Shown: piece by piece, positions 35,409 to 45,359 of the stretch
How positions within the stretch are numbered: the first letter of the stretch is position 1
Layout of the letters: each line of letters begins with the position of its first letter
Assembly: GCA_030272155.1 (NCBI GenBank)
Contig: CP126196.1
Coordinates: forward strand, 2,480,001-2,544,000
Reading direction: 5' to 3'
Length of the DNA stretch: 64,000 nucleotides
Origin: Tetradesmus obliquus
Taxonomy: Eukaryota > Chlorophyta > Chlorophyceae > Sphaeropleales > Scenedesmaceae
The notes under the pieces: model-generated
The model's database searches: none
What the model saw: the letters and a program-made list of their open reading frames with translations, nothing else
What the model was told of the DNA's origin: nothing
Translations under genes and position numbers: made by a program

Positions 35409-36890
35409 ATGCGAGACAAGACAGCAGTGCTCAGTGGCCTACTGGCAGCAGGGCTGCACACGGCCTTCGCTGTGATCGTATCCTATTACAATATTTACAA
35501 CATCGCCCCAAACCCGCCAGCATCCATAATCGTGCTGCTCTGTGAGTGCTTGAAGTCACTTGCATGTCTTGGCGCTTATTTTCTATCATCTCGGTGTCAG
35601 TGGCTCTCAGACCAATTGTACCAGAGTAGCAACGATAAAGATCGCGGCAATGATATCACGGACCAGCAGAACGGCGCAGCAGCTGGCCAGGGCAGCAGCT
35701 TCAGCAACCAACAGCAGCAGCAAGAGCGAAGCCCACTGAAACCGCCATCTTCAGCCTTCAGAGTGTCTAGCAGAGACAAAGGCGCTGCTGGAAGCCTTTA
35801 TGACAAGGATTCAGGCACGTGCTGGCCAGCAGCATGGATTGCTCCAGCTGTTTTGTACTGTGCAGCCAACAACCTGCTGCTGCATGCTCTGACGCTGCTG
35901 CCAGCTTACGCATATGCCTCCTTCAGCATTACTAAGATCCCCGCAGAAGCCTTACTGACAGCATGGTCTTTAAGCAGCAGTATAGGCAGCAGCACACAAT
36001 GGAACCTGGGCCTGATGCTGTTGGGGGCATGCATGAGTCAGATGGCAGCATACAGGGCGTTTCCTGCAAGCGAGTTTGCCATGGCAAATGGCAGCAGCAG
36101 CTTCTGGAGTGGCTGTCTGGCACTGCTAGCAGCTACAGCACTCTCAGCCACAGCTGCTGCTTACTTAGCATGGCTCGGCGCCAAGCGGCAGCAGCAGCAG
36201 CAGCAGCAGCAGAGCCAGCTCTTGATGGACAGCATGCAGCTGTCAGCAGTAGGAGCAGCTGCAGCAGCTGCGTTCTACTTCCTGCAAGGAGGAGGGTTGC
36301 GGCAGTTTCTGGGCAGTGTTTATAAGGAGCACTGGGCAGCAGCAGCAGCCCTAGCAGCGCTGGGCTTGCTGCAAGCATCGCCACTGCTCAGGCCAAGCAG
36401 CAGCAGCAACAGCAAGCGCGTCGTGACAATAGCTAGGAGTGGCAGCGCCTTTGGAAGCCACAACAGCAGCAGCAGCAGCAGTAGTCTCACCAGCAGCGGC
36501 AGTGCCACTGTCAGCATAGCGAAAGCCTATGGCTTGACTCTAGCAGCAGTCTTCACAGCATGGGCAAGCGGGCCTGTGGTGGCACTGCATGTGCCACTGC
36601 TGTATTATGCTGGAGCCTGTGTGGCACTGCTTGGGGTGATGCGGCTGCATTATAGCCGCTCGCAGGCGCTGCCGCGCATAAAGAGCAGGGTGAATTTGCT
36701 GCTGGGGGACTGCGGGGGCTGGAGGCCGGTGATTGTGCGGCTCTGGAAGTATGCATTTGTGGCAAAGGTGAAATGCAGCTCCAAGCTCTGGGAGACAGCA
36801 GGGAAGGTCCAGGATGTCTGCAGCACTAACACTGCTAAAAGGGCAAACTTGTTTGCAGCAGAGGTTGCATGTGCGTGCACCGTGTTGTGA
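35409..36890 (+). CDS. Nucleotide-sugar transporter (SLC35A-like), Golgi membrane
   Basis: A single open frame of 493 codons starts at ATG 35409. It has about nine hydrophobic segments, beginning with AVLSGLLAAGLHTAFAVIVS and PPASIIVLLCECLKSL. The family signature is clear: IAPAVLYCAANNLLLHALTL followed by LPAYAYASFSITKIPAEALLTAW corresponds to the conserved APA-LY-NNL-Y-AL--L-A--FQ--Y--KI--TA motif of UDP-galactose/CMP-sialate transporters. These exchange a nucleotide sugar for the matching monophosphate across the Golgi membrane. Two low-complexity inserts (Ser/Gln at about 75-125 and 255-265) lie in predicted loops. The frame ends TGA 36888-36890, four bases before the next ATG. A 91-nt intron-like segment (gtgaaa at 36768 to ttgcag at 36858) would fuse it in frame to the next open frame instead. 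Confidence 0.85.
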   Translation: MRDKTAVLSGLLAAGLHTAFAVIVSYYNIYNIAPNPPASIIVLLCECLKSLACLGAYFLSSRCQWLSDQLYQSSNDKDRGNDITDQQNGAAAGQGSSFSNQQQQQERSPLKPPSSAFRVSSRDKGAAGSLYDKDSGTCWPAAWIAPAVLYCAANNLLLHALTLLPAYAYASFSITKIPAEALLTAWSLSSSIGSSTQWNLGLMLLGACMSQMAAYRAFPASEFAMANGSSSFWSGCLALLAATALSATAAAYLAWLGAKRQQQQQQQQSQLLMDSMQLSAVGAAAAAAFYFLQGGGLRQFLGSVYKEHWAAAAALAALGLLQASPLLRPSSSSNSKRVVTIARSGSAFGSHNSSSSSSSLTSSGSATVSIAKAYGLTLAAVFTAWASGPVVALHVPLLYYAGACVALLGVMRLHYSRSQALPRIKSRVNLLLGDCGGWRPVIVRLWKYAFVAKVKCSSKLWETAGKVQDVCSTNTAKRANLFAAEVACACTVL

Positions 36891-36894
36891 ACAC

Positions 36895-38475
36895 ATGGAT
36901 GGGATCAGCAGCAAAAGACATCATCATCTCTTCTGTGATAGCAGCTGGTTGCACCTTCATGACGACCTAGAGGCAGTCGTTGCAAAGTGCGTTGATGCCT
37001 TACCATTTTGCCGACATCAAGCGGTCCTATTCCTCCTGCTGGCTGCTCTCCCGCAGATCGCAGTGCTGTTGCTGCTGCCGCTGCTGGTAGCGTTCATGCC
37101 CGCAGATGCAGGCAGCAGCACCGGCAACCCAGCAGCAGCAGCGCGCCTGGCAGCACTGTCATCACACCTGAGGAGTGTTGCTGGTGGCGGCAGCTCTGAC
37201 CCAGGTCACCATGCATTCAACAGTGCAGCGCAGTATGCAGCAGCAGGCATCAGCAAACTGAACTTGGAGGCAACTACCAAGGAACCCTTGCCGGCAGTAC
37301 TACACCTGGCCATCACACACCAGACAGCCACAGCAGCAGCAACAGCAGCAGCAGCAGCAGAGCCACCGGCAGCTGCAAATCCTGCTGCTGAGGAGCCAGA
37401 TGAACAGCAGTCGAATGCTGCTGATGTAGGGAACAGCAGCAGTGGGCGTGCTGCGCTGTGTGCGCGTATGTCGTGCTCCACTGCCAGCAACTGCACAGCA
37501 AGCGACCCCGCATGCTGTGCATACTTGCAGCTGCGCATGCTTGCATTCTGGGATCGCTTCATGGCATCTAAGGGCCTTGCACAGCAGCATTTCCTGGTGT
37601 ATAATTCGCTCCTGGCGGCAGTGCAGCGCAGTCAAACGCTGGACGCAGAGTCGGTGCGGCTTGATGTTGCAGTTGGCGCGCGTGCGCTGATGGTGCTGCA
37701 GCAGTTTGCAGCGCAGCAGCGGCTGTGGCGGCATGGGTATGTCATGGTGTACAGCAGCAGCAGCAGCAGCAGTAATAGCAGCAGTGGTGGCGGGGAAGAC
37801 ACTGGCAGTGCACGCCGCAGCAGCGCCAGCAGCTGGCGGCTGTGCCCACACAGCAGCCACCCCTTACGGGACTTCCAGCGGCACATACAGCAGCAGCAAA
37901 GAGCAAATGCTGGCCAGGATTTGGAGTTGGCGCTGCACCTCATGTGGCAAGTGCCCTCTGCTGACAACTCCACCAGCAGCAGCCCCAAGCCGCCAGCCGG
38001 CCAGGAGGTCAACATCACAATCAGCAAGGGCGTTGTCAACAGCAGCAGCAGCAGCAGTAGCAGTAGCAGCAGCAGCCACCATGAAGGTGCAGTAACTGCA
38101 GGTGGCAGCCGTCAGCGTGGGGGGGTTCTGCTATGGCTGTTTGGCAGCCATGCTAGCAGCAGCAGCAGCCACCCAAACAGTCAAGGCCCAGACGAGAATG
38201 TGCCACGTCACTGGCGCCTCTGTGGGCGTTACGTAACGCTTGTGCGGTCATCTTCCACTGTTACGAATGTCAGCGGGCTTGCCTTGCCAGTGCCCGACAA
38301 TGCTGCAGAGCACTTGGCTGAAGTGTATGGTCAGACCTGGCAGGGTGCGAGTGTTTCAGCGCTAGCAGCCAGTGTGCCTGCAGGTATGAGGAGTGCGGTG
38401 GGGATGGAGTGTGCGCAGAGGATGCGGCACTTGGTCAGGCAGCTGAACACCTCAGCTAGCCATGGGCTGCTGTAA
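36895..38475 (+). CDS. LicD/fukutin-like type II membrane protein
   Basis: ATG 36895 opens 526 codons. Residues about 42-66 (AVLFLLLAALPQIAVLLLLP) form a single membrane anchor, so a type II Golgi protein is likely. The luminal part contains RMLAFWDRFMASKGLAQQHF, LVYNSLLAAVQRSQTLDAES and VRLDVAV, which aligns with the LicD/fukutin core (Y-G-LLGA-R---I--D-D-D--V), and near the end LALPVPDNAAEHLAEVYGQT, matching the family's closing motif (-PVP-N-E--L---YG--W). Such enzymes transfer phospho-linked groups, for example phosphocholine or ribitol-phosphate, onto glycans. The acidic triad is not canonical here, so activity is uncertain. Poly-Ser inserts interrupt the domain. It may be translated from the same mRNA as the transporter upstream, or spliced onto it. 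Confidence 0.65.
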   Translation: MDGISSKRHHHLFCDSSWLHLHDDLEAVVAKCVDALPFCRHQAVLFLLLAALPQIAVLLLLPLLVAFMPADAGSSTGNPAAAARLAALSSHLRSVAGGGSSDPGHHAFNSAAQYAAAGISKLNLEATTKEPLPAVLHLAITHQTATAAATAAAAAEPPAAANPAAEEPDEQQSNAADVGNSSSGRAALCARMSCSTASNCTASDPACCAYLQLRMLAFWDRFMASKGLAQQHFLVYNSLLAAVQRSQTLDAESVRLDVAVGARALMVLQQFAAQQRLWRHGYVMVYSSSSSSSNSSSGGGEDTGSARRSSASSWRLCPHSSHPLRDFQRHIQQQQRANAGQDLELALHLMWQVPSADNSTSSSPKPPAGQEVNITISKGVVNSSSSSSSSSSSSHHEGAVTAGGSRQRGGVLLWLFGSHASSSSSHPNSQGPDENVPRHWRLCGRYVTLVRSSSTVTNVSGLALPVPDNAAEHLAEVYGQTWQGASVSALAASVPAGMRSAVGMECAQRMRHLVRQLNTSASHGLL

Positions 38476-39009
38476 GCAGACAGACTCTACTTCCGAAATA
38501 CATTGCACTGGTGGTGCTTCACCTTGTCTATGATCATACGTGGAACCGTCTGGAATCATTGTCTTGTGGTGTCGCTGGTTCTATGGGTAGGGTTGGAAGG
38601 TAGTGATTGGTATGTGGCAAAAATCGTCTCTGGCAAACACCAATGATGACGGTGGTGTCCTGCACTGCAGTGAAGCGCGCATCACTGATTGGCCTTACGA
38701 AGTTGCTGCACAGGTGTCGTCACTTGTGGCGTTCACCTGGCACTGAAAGTACAGGCATTGCCTGGCATCAGCTGAGCTGTCATGGGATGATGCAACTCCC
38801 TAGGGTTCTGGGGTGAGTCAGCAATGAGGGCTCGTTGCCTACTTAGTTGCATCAGTACGTAGTAAGCAGCCGATGAGAGTAGTAGAAACAGCCAGCCGAG
38901 CACAGCGTTCCAAAAGCGTGCCGAAACTGCAAGCACTTGTTGGCGGGAAGACGGCACGCCTCATAGTAAGCAGCGATAAGAGCGTTGAGGTAACCTTTCT
39001 GCTAAGCAA
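38476..39009. other. Intergenic, no gene seen
   Basis: About half a kilobase between the LicD-like gene and the next gene. A 75-codon frame at 38873-39100 covers the true start of the next gene in another frame and is not needed to explain it. Confidence 0.45.
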
Positions 39010-40574
39010 ATGGCTCCCGGTGGCCAGAAAGTTGTGCGCTGTAAGAGCCCAGGGCGCGCGCACTGTCAGCTATCTTACCCGCGTGAGGAGAAAGTGCTAG
39101 AGGTCGAAGTGCTGGATAAGGTATGCTCCGTTCACGGTTTCTAGCATGTCACACAGCAAGCTAGCCTGCAGCAGCGGCTGAGGTGCAGGACAGGGCACAG
39201 CAGTAGCACTGCTGCACTGAGTGTGGATTCTGGGAGCTAGCCCACACACACTATGTGTGGTCTTCCTCAACACTGCAGGTCAAGGCAGCACGCCAGGAGG
39301 TGCTTGAACACTACAAAGCAGACTTCCTGGGAGTGCGGGGCCCAAACGTAAGCAGAGTGACTCAGCAGCCTGGCTTGCTGCATACCGCCACATGTATACT
39401 GCGTCCTGCAGGCAGAAGGGTATCGCCCGACTATCCCAGCTCTCCAACAGCCAGTATGCTATCCACATGCATCAGTACTCCGCAGCTATGCCACAAACAC
39501 TGACCCACCGCCATCCTGCACCCTGCAGTGGATCAACAGCAGCTTCGTGCCGGACAGCAAGTACACGCGCGCAGCGTCAGATGAGCACCTTGCCAACCAG
39601 GTGCTGCCCAGCAGCTTTGTTCCTGCAGACCTGCGCAGCACCAAACTTCAGGCCAGCTGTACCTATGACAAGGAGCGCTACCATGCCTTCACCCGCGGGG
39701 AGGTCACCACAGGTTGGTGGTGGTGCCTCTGTAGCTGCAAAAGGCAGTGGTTGCAGCTGGCGCCATCCAGCAGCGGCCGTACAAGGATGCTCTGTTGCAG
39801 GCTTGGCAGCTCCTTGGGCGTCTGGCAGCTGCGACTTGCAGGACACTTAGGCATTGCACAGGCAATTGGCCAGGCCCAGGGCCACGTTCAGGCGGGGCTG
39901 CAGCATGCTGCTAAAATGCATTCTATATCCAGCATCAACAATGGGTGTGGACTCTCTTACTCGTGCCGCTACTTCTGCTGCTTGCCCCAGGCTGGAACCA
40001 CAGCACGCAGCTGACATGCCAGGAGCAGCGCCAGTGGCAGCAGCGGCTAGATGGCAAGGCAGCAACAGCAACCATGAAGCGCACTGGGGAGCTCAAGAGG
40101 TGAGGGGTAATACTCAGGTTGCTGCCCCTGCTGCTCAGCAGCAGCTTGTACACCCAGCAGCAGCCAGCAACAGGACCAAGTTTAACGTGTACACCACAGC
40201 AACGGCAGGCATACAGGAAAACTGCAGTGGCAGTCCTGCCGGCTGTACACTAAGCGTGTTGCAGGCTACAGCACTATCGGCAGCTCAGTGACAACACTGC
40301 TTGACGCTGCATGCATGCGTGCTGCTGTGCCTGCAGCTATGTCACGCCCACGCAGCGCCAGGCCGCACTGTCGACCAGCCTGCGCTCAGCCAAGGAGGCC
40401 GCGGTGCAGCAGCAGGCCAGCCTGGTGCAGAAATATGGCCCTGAGGGAGCAGCAGCAATGGCCACAATCCTGGCCATGCCTGTGCCTGACAGGCCGCCTG
40501 TGGCCATCAAGGCGAGCCATGAGGACCTGGCAGCAGTGCAGGAGCTGCCTGCCCTGGGCTTGGCGGACCCATGA
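39010..40574 (+). CDS. Unrecognised soluble protein of about 305 residues
   Basis: Six exons join in phase: 39010-39120, 39279-39347, 39412-39712, 39842-39944, 40004-40099 and 40337-40574. An alternative for the fourth junction is 39946 joined to 39991, which keeps frame and adds a few residues. The start MAPGGQKVVRCKSPGRAHCQ is followed by VKAARQEVLEHYKADFLGVR, DEHLANQVLPSSFVPADLRS, TKLQASCTYDKERYHAFTRG, CQEQRQWQQRLDGKAATATM, PTQRQAALSTSLRSAKEAAV and a C-terminus ending ELPALGLADP. It has no signal peptide or membrane segment, is rich in Gln, Arg and Lys, and lacks the low-complexity runs of its neighbours, so it is probably a conserved structural protein. I recognise no family. A filament- or axoneme-associated role would fit its look but is only a guess. 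Confidence 0.7.
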
Positions 40575-42432
40575 TGACTGATGACGCCATGTGGGTTGTA
40601 CAGGAGGGACTGGCAGCGGGGTTCCTGCAGTTATTTCAGCAAGGTCGTATCACGGTGTCAGCGAGCAGCTGCCAGCTGGCAAAGCACATGGCGGATGACT
40701 GGTGAAAGTTGGTCAGCCATTGGTGATAGCAAGCCAGGAGGACCTGGCTGCGGTGCAGGAGCTGCCTGCTGTGGGCTTGGCTGATTTTCAAATGATGCCA
40801 TATGAGAGGGGAGTGGCAGCCAGCGCCCAGCAGCCGCTGCAGCGCAGTAAAGTGGTACTGTAGGATCAGCAGATGTGGAGGGCGCTGTGCTGCACTTATT
40901 CTGTGCAGGCTGTGCATACGCCGATGAGCGGCAGCCAGAACATGCCATGATGAGAGGTGAACAGAACATCTGCCGAGTAGGAAGTTAGTGTACGTTGTAC
41001 ATGTTGTATGCCGCATTGCCTTCCTGGCTGTTGTGTGGTTCGGCAGAGACAACTGTGTACTATCTCATTTGTTACGCGCAATGCTCACAGCGTCTGAGTT
41101 GTGGTCTGTGCATACACAGAGGCTGTCATATCTGTTTTAATGATGTACTGCGGAGCAGCGGCAGTAGCAGCGGCAGTAGCAGCAGCTTCCCTTGGAAGAC
41201 ACAGTGATTGTGTACAGTTGTCATGTCAGGCATGTGTCAATATATATCTGTTACACTAGAGATCTGGCTGTTCAACTTGGTAGTGCTGTCATTGCATGCA
41301 CAGTTGGAAAGGCTTGGGGTGTGCGTAATGCTAGCAAACATGATGGTGTAGTCCCTTCTGTTGCCGCTCCATTGGGGCGCGGGGCCGATGGCGTTGATGC
41401 TATGGCTTGATGGGTAACATGATGATGATGATTGCATGCACAGTTGTGCTGCGGTGAGCTACACACATGGTGAGTTTTGCCTGCAGTTGTGGTGATCACA
41501 ACCACGTGGAATGCACAGGTTGGCGTTCTGTGACATGTTACCCTTGAAAGCACGGCCAACTATAATGCATGACACAGCCCAGTACATTGCCATGTCTCCC
41601 ACAATGGTGTGTCCGCGTCGTACTGCCAGCATGCTTTGCGCAACATGCCACGTGGCTGGTGCACCAGCTCGTAACAAGCCCGTGAGTCGTGCATGGTCCT
41701 TTTGTTGCCAAGTCAACACACTCTCAGCCAGGAGTGTTACTGCTACACACCGCATCAAGTGTCACCTACTGTGTGTAAGCCACTACCTTTGCTGACTTGG
41801 CGGCCAACTCATGCCCGTAAACAGCATCAGCAGTGCAAGCAAACCCGCAGCGCGGAATGCAAATATAAGAGTGCAAGTGAAGGCTTAATGAGAGCCCAGC
41901 GGTTGCTACGGCATGGTGTGGCCTAGCCTTCGCAAGCAGCCTGGCTTGTGGAATCCTGATGAGTCAACCCGGCTGTTTGTGCGTGCATCACCAGTCCATG
42001 CCATGCCCTCAGTGCAGACAGCCACACAGCACTGCATGCAGGCAGGTAACCAAAACACCACACCATTTAAGTGCCCATGCGTGTGCGCACAGGCATTTGC
42101 AAACAAACAGATGCATGGCAGAGCCCTCAGCGATAGTAAATCTCGATGTGCAAGCAATGCAGGCACACGCTGTAATGCAGCAACCCAACAGAAACGATGC
42201 ACAGCAGCTGTGCCCAATGGACAGCAGTTGACACCACCAGTAAGTGCTACACCAAGGCCGGCACCGTGCGTTGCCTAGACATATTGGTCCAAAGATCAGC
42301 ACCCTTGCCACAAGCACAGCACAGTTGCAAAGCACGGCCCTTGACAGCCCTCGCACCCAAGGCACTGCTAGCATGCTGCGAGCACGCAATGGCGTGCGAT
42401 CTGCTCGTGCCCAAAGCACATGGTCACCATCT
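40575..42432. other. Intergenic between convergent genes, no gene seen
   Basis: The gene ending at 40574 (+) and the phosphohexomutase ending at 42433 (-) converge on this 1.9-kb stretch, which should hold both 3' untranslated regions. No family-like frame was found. A short ATGATGATGATG run lies near 41420. Confidence 0.45.
40738..40785 (+). repeat. Copy of the last coding segment of the preceding gene
   Basis: Bases 40738-40785 (aggacctggctgcggtgcag and onward) repeat 40522-40566, the segment encoding the C-terminus EDLAAVQELPALGLAD, 216 bp downstream and beyond the stop codon. It is a further example of a gene 3' end copied into the following non-coding DNA. Confidence 0.8.
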
Positions 42433-45156
42433 TCACTTCTGCAGGGCTGCCAGGTCTAGGGCCTGTGCTTGCTGCAGCTTGATGAAGAACTGCAGCACAT
42501 TGCCGCGGATGGCAGCCTCGCCTGCAGCAGCAGCAGCAGCAGCAGACACAGAACCTCGATTACAAATCGACAGAGCAGCGACACACACAAAAGCGCCTTC
42601 TGGCAACGAAAACATGAACACATACCCGGCAGCACACCTCTCATGCAAATATCGAATTGCCAGCAGCTGTAGGTGCTCCCTGAGCAAGCAGCCTTTCACA
42701 GCCCCACCCTCGCGCACACCGCTTTTCACTTTGAGCACCAGCAGCAGGTCATACACCAAGCTCATCATAGCACCGCCCCTGCACCACTTCTGTTCAGCTC
42801 AGGGTGCGTCTTTGTTTCAGACCAAACACACCCAAACCAAAGCATAACAACTCACCGCCAGGCACGTCGCTCTCCACATTCAGCACCAGCAGCGGGTCGT
42901 GCAGGCTCTGCCTCAGCAGCGCCCAGCCGCGCTTGCCAGCACCCTCACCTGGGTGGATTCCGCTGGTTTATACATCAGTCAAGCAGCAGCAACAGCTGCT
43001 GAAGCGCCCTCTGCATCTCGGACGCAATGAAATCTCCCCATGAGCACAAACTCTGTGTGCACTCGCATGATACTGCCAGATCAACCTAAACCAAACCACA
43101 TCCGCCTCACCGCCAGGCACGTCACTCTCCACATTCAGCACCAGCAGCGGGTCATGCAGGCTCTGCCGCAGCAGTGCCCAGCCGCGCTTGCCAGCACCCT
43201 CACCTGGGTGGATGCCGCCCTATACATCAGTCAAGCAGCAGCAACAGCTGCTGAAGCGCCCTCTGCATCTCGGACGCAATGAAATCTCCTCATGGGCAAC
43301 TCTGTGTGCATCGCATAATGCTGCCAGATCAACCTAAACCAAACCAAAGCAGCCTCACCGCCAGGCACGTCGCTTTCCACATTCAGCACCAGCAGTGGGT
43401 CACATAACAACCTCGTCACGGCACCGCTGCTGCCACCACCAGCCCAGCGTCTCTCTTCTCAAAACAACAGCGTCTCTCTTCTCAAAACAAAACACACAGA
43501 AGATCAGCCTCACCGCCAGGCACGTCGCTCTCCACATTCAGCACCAGCAGCGGGTCATGCAGGCTCTGCCGCAGCAGCGCCCAGCCGCGCTTGCCAGCGC
43601 CCTCGTCCACATTGACCCGCCAGCCCTCATGGTTGACCGGCTCAAGGCTCCAGCTGCTGCTGCTGCTGCTGCCGGCGCCAGCCTGCACCCAATCATGGAA
43701 AGCCTGCAGCACACTGCTGCCAACTGACTTGAAGTCAGCGTCCTGCAGGGTAGGGTTGGAACAGCAGACAATCGACAACCGCAGCAAAAGTAACGTCAGC
43801 CACCCTTGTTTTGGAAGGCCTGCAGCATGCTGCTGCCCGCTGACTTGAAGTCCGGGTCCTGGGAGAAAAGGCAGGAGGTGGGTAGGCGGGTGGCGTGGCG
43901 GGAACACAGACAGCAGCAGCAGCAGAGATGTCGGTTGCACCCAAGCATGGAAGGCCTGGCAGCGATTGAATTGAAGTCAGGGTCCTGCAGGGTGGGGTTG
44001 TCACCCCCACAACAAACAGCAGACAAACAGCAGCCGCAGCAGTACCGCCCTGCACTGTTCAACCATGTTCAACCATTGTATGAACATCATTGCTGAAAGG
44101 CAGCAGTTTGAATAGCAAAGTGACAGGGACACGCTGTGCCACCCAGGCTGGGGCCCACCTTGATGCCAATACGGTACTCTGCTGCCTCTGCGGGCTCCTG
44201 CAAGTCCGCCAGCAGCTCACCCAGCCCGGCAGCGCCTGCAGGAAAGGCGTTACAACATGCTATTCAGTACGTGCAGAAGAGAACTTGAAATGCACAAACA
44301 AAGTGTCGAAGACAGAAGTGACAGAACAGAGAAGCAGGGGCTTATGTGAACGTTCAGCCTGCATGGCTCAGCGCAATCGGGCAGCATGAACTGGCTGCTG
44401 AAGCTGCCGCTGCTGTAGGCATGCGCAAGCACCCTAATGACACTACTCACCGCCCGAGGCCAGCCTGCTGCGCACGAAGGCCACCACCGCAGTCAGCGCC
44501 AGGTGGCTGCCGTCATCCAGGTAGTGGTTGCTGCGCATGGCGCCGTGGCCCGAGGTCTCCATCATCAGCTCACAGTCCACACCCTGTGGCATGTGTAACA
44601 TGACGCATGTGACAAGCATGTGTGCGTGTTGGTCTTACTCTGAGCAGCTGTCTGCAACATCATGCAAGTCTAGACCAAGGGACATACACATGCAGTGGTC
44701 TGGTGCCTGCGCGCTGCGCTTCGCTTGATCATAACAGCTGCCTGCAGGCAGCAGTGCCATGACGCCGACTCTATTGAAACCTGCTTTTTTAAATACAGAG
44801 GTGACTGAGGACACTCAACAACAGCTGCACTTGCGAATAATGATTGCTGCAGGGCAGCTGCAGCAGAGCTGTGGCCAAAATGGCGTGCAACAGCACTCCA
44901 AAGCTGCTGCCAAAATCAGAGCACTCCACGCATGGGCGTTGCGGTCACCTGCTTGTTGAGCTCCACTCCCTTGCTGATGACGTTCTTGTAGCCGCGCTTG
45001 AACCTGCAGCAGCAGCGGCAGCAGCAGCAGCAACACCAACTAAGCTGATAGCCAAAGGGCAAGGCGTGCTGCAACCAGTGACAGAAACTCGGTGGTCAAG
45101 AAGAAGAAACATGTCATCTACAAACACAGCACCGTGCCTAGTTCAATGTGCTGCTG

Positions 45157-45199
<43 letters not shown>

Positions 45200-45310
45200 G
45201 TCTTGCAACCAGCCGCTCACCTGAAGTGCTTGCCGCCTCTCTGCTCAATGAAGGTAGTCAAGCCATTGCTGGTCACACTGTCTGTTACAATGGTGCTGCC
45301 CGGGTGCTCC

Positions 45311-45359
<49 letters not shown>

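Noticed and set aside
38873..39100. 75-codon frame starting at ATG 38873
   Set aside because: It overlaps, in another frame, the first exon of the gene at 39010, whose six junctions keep phase.
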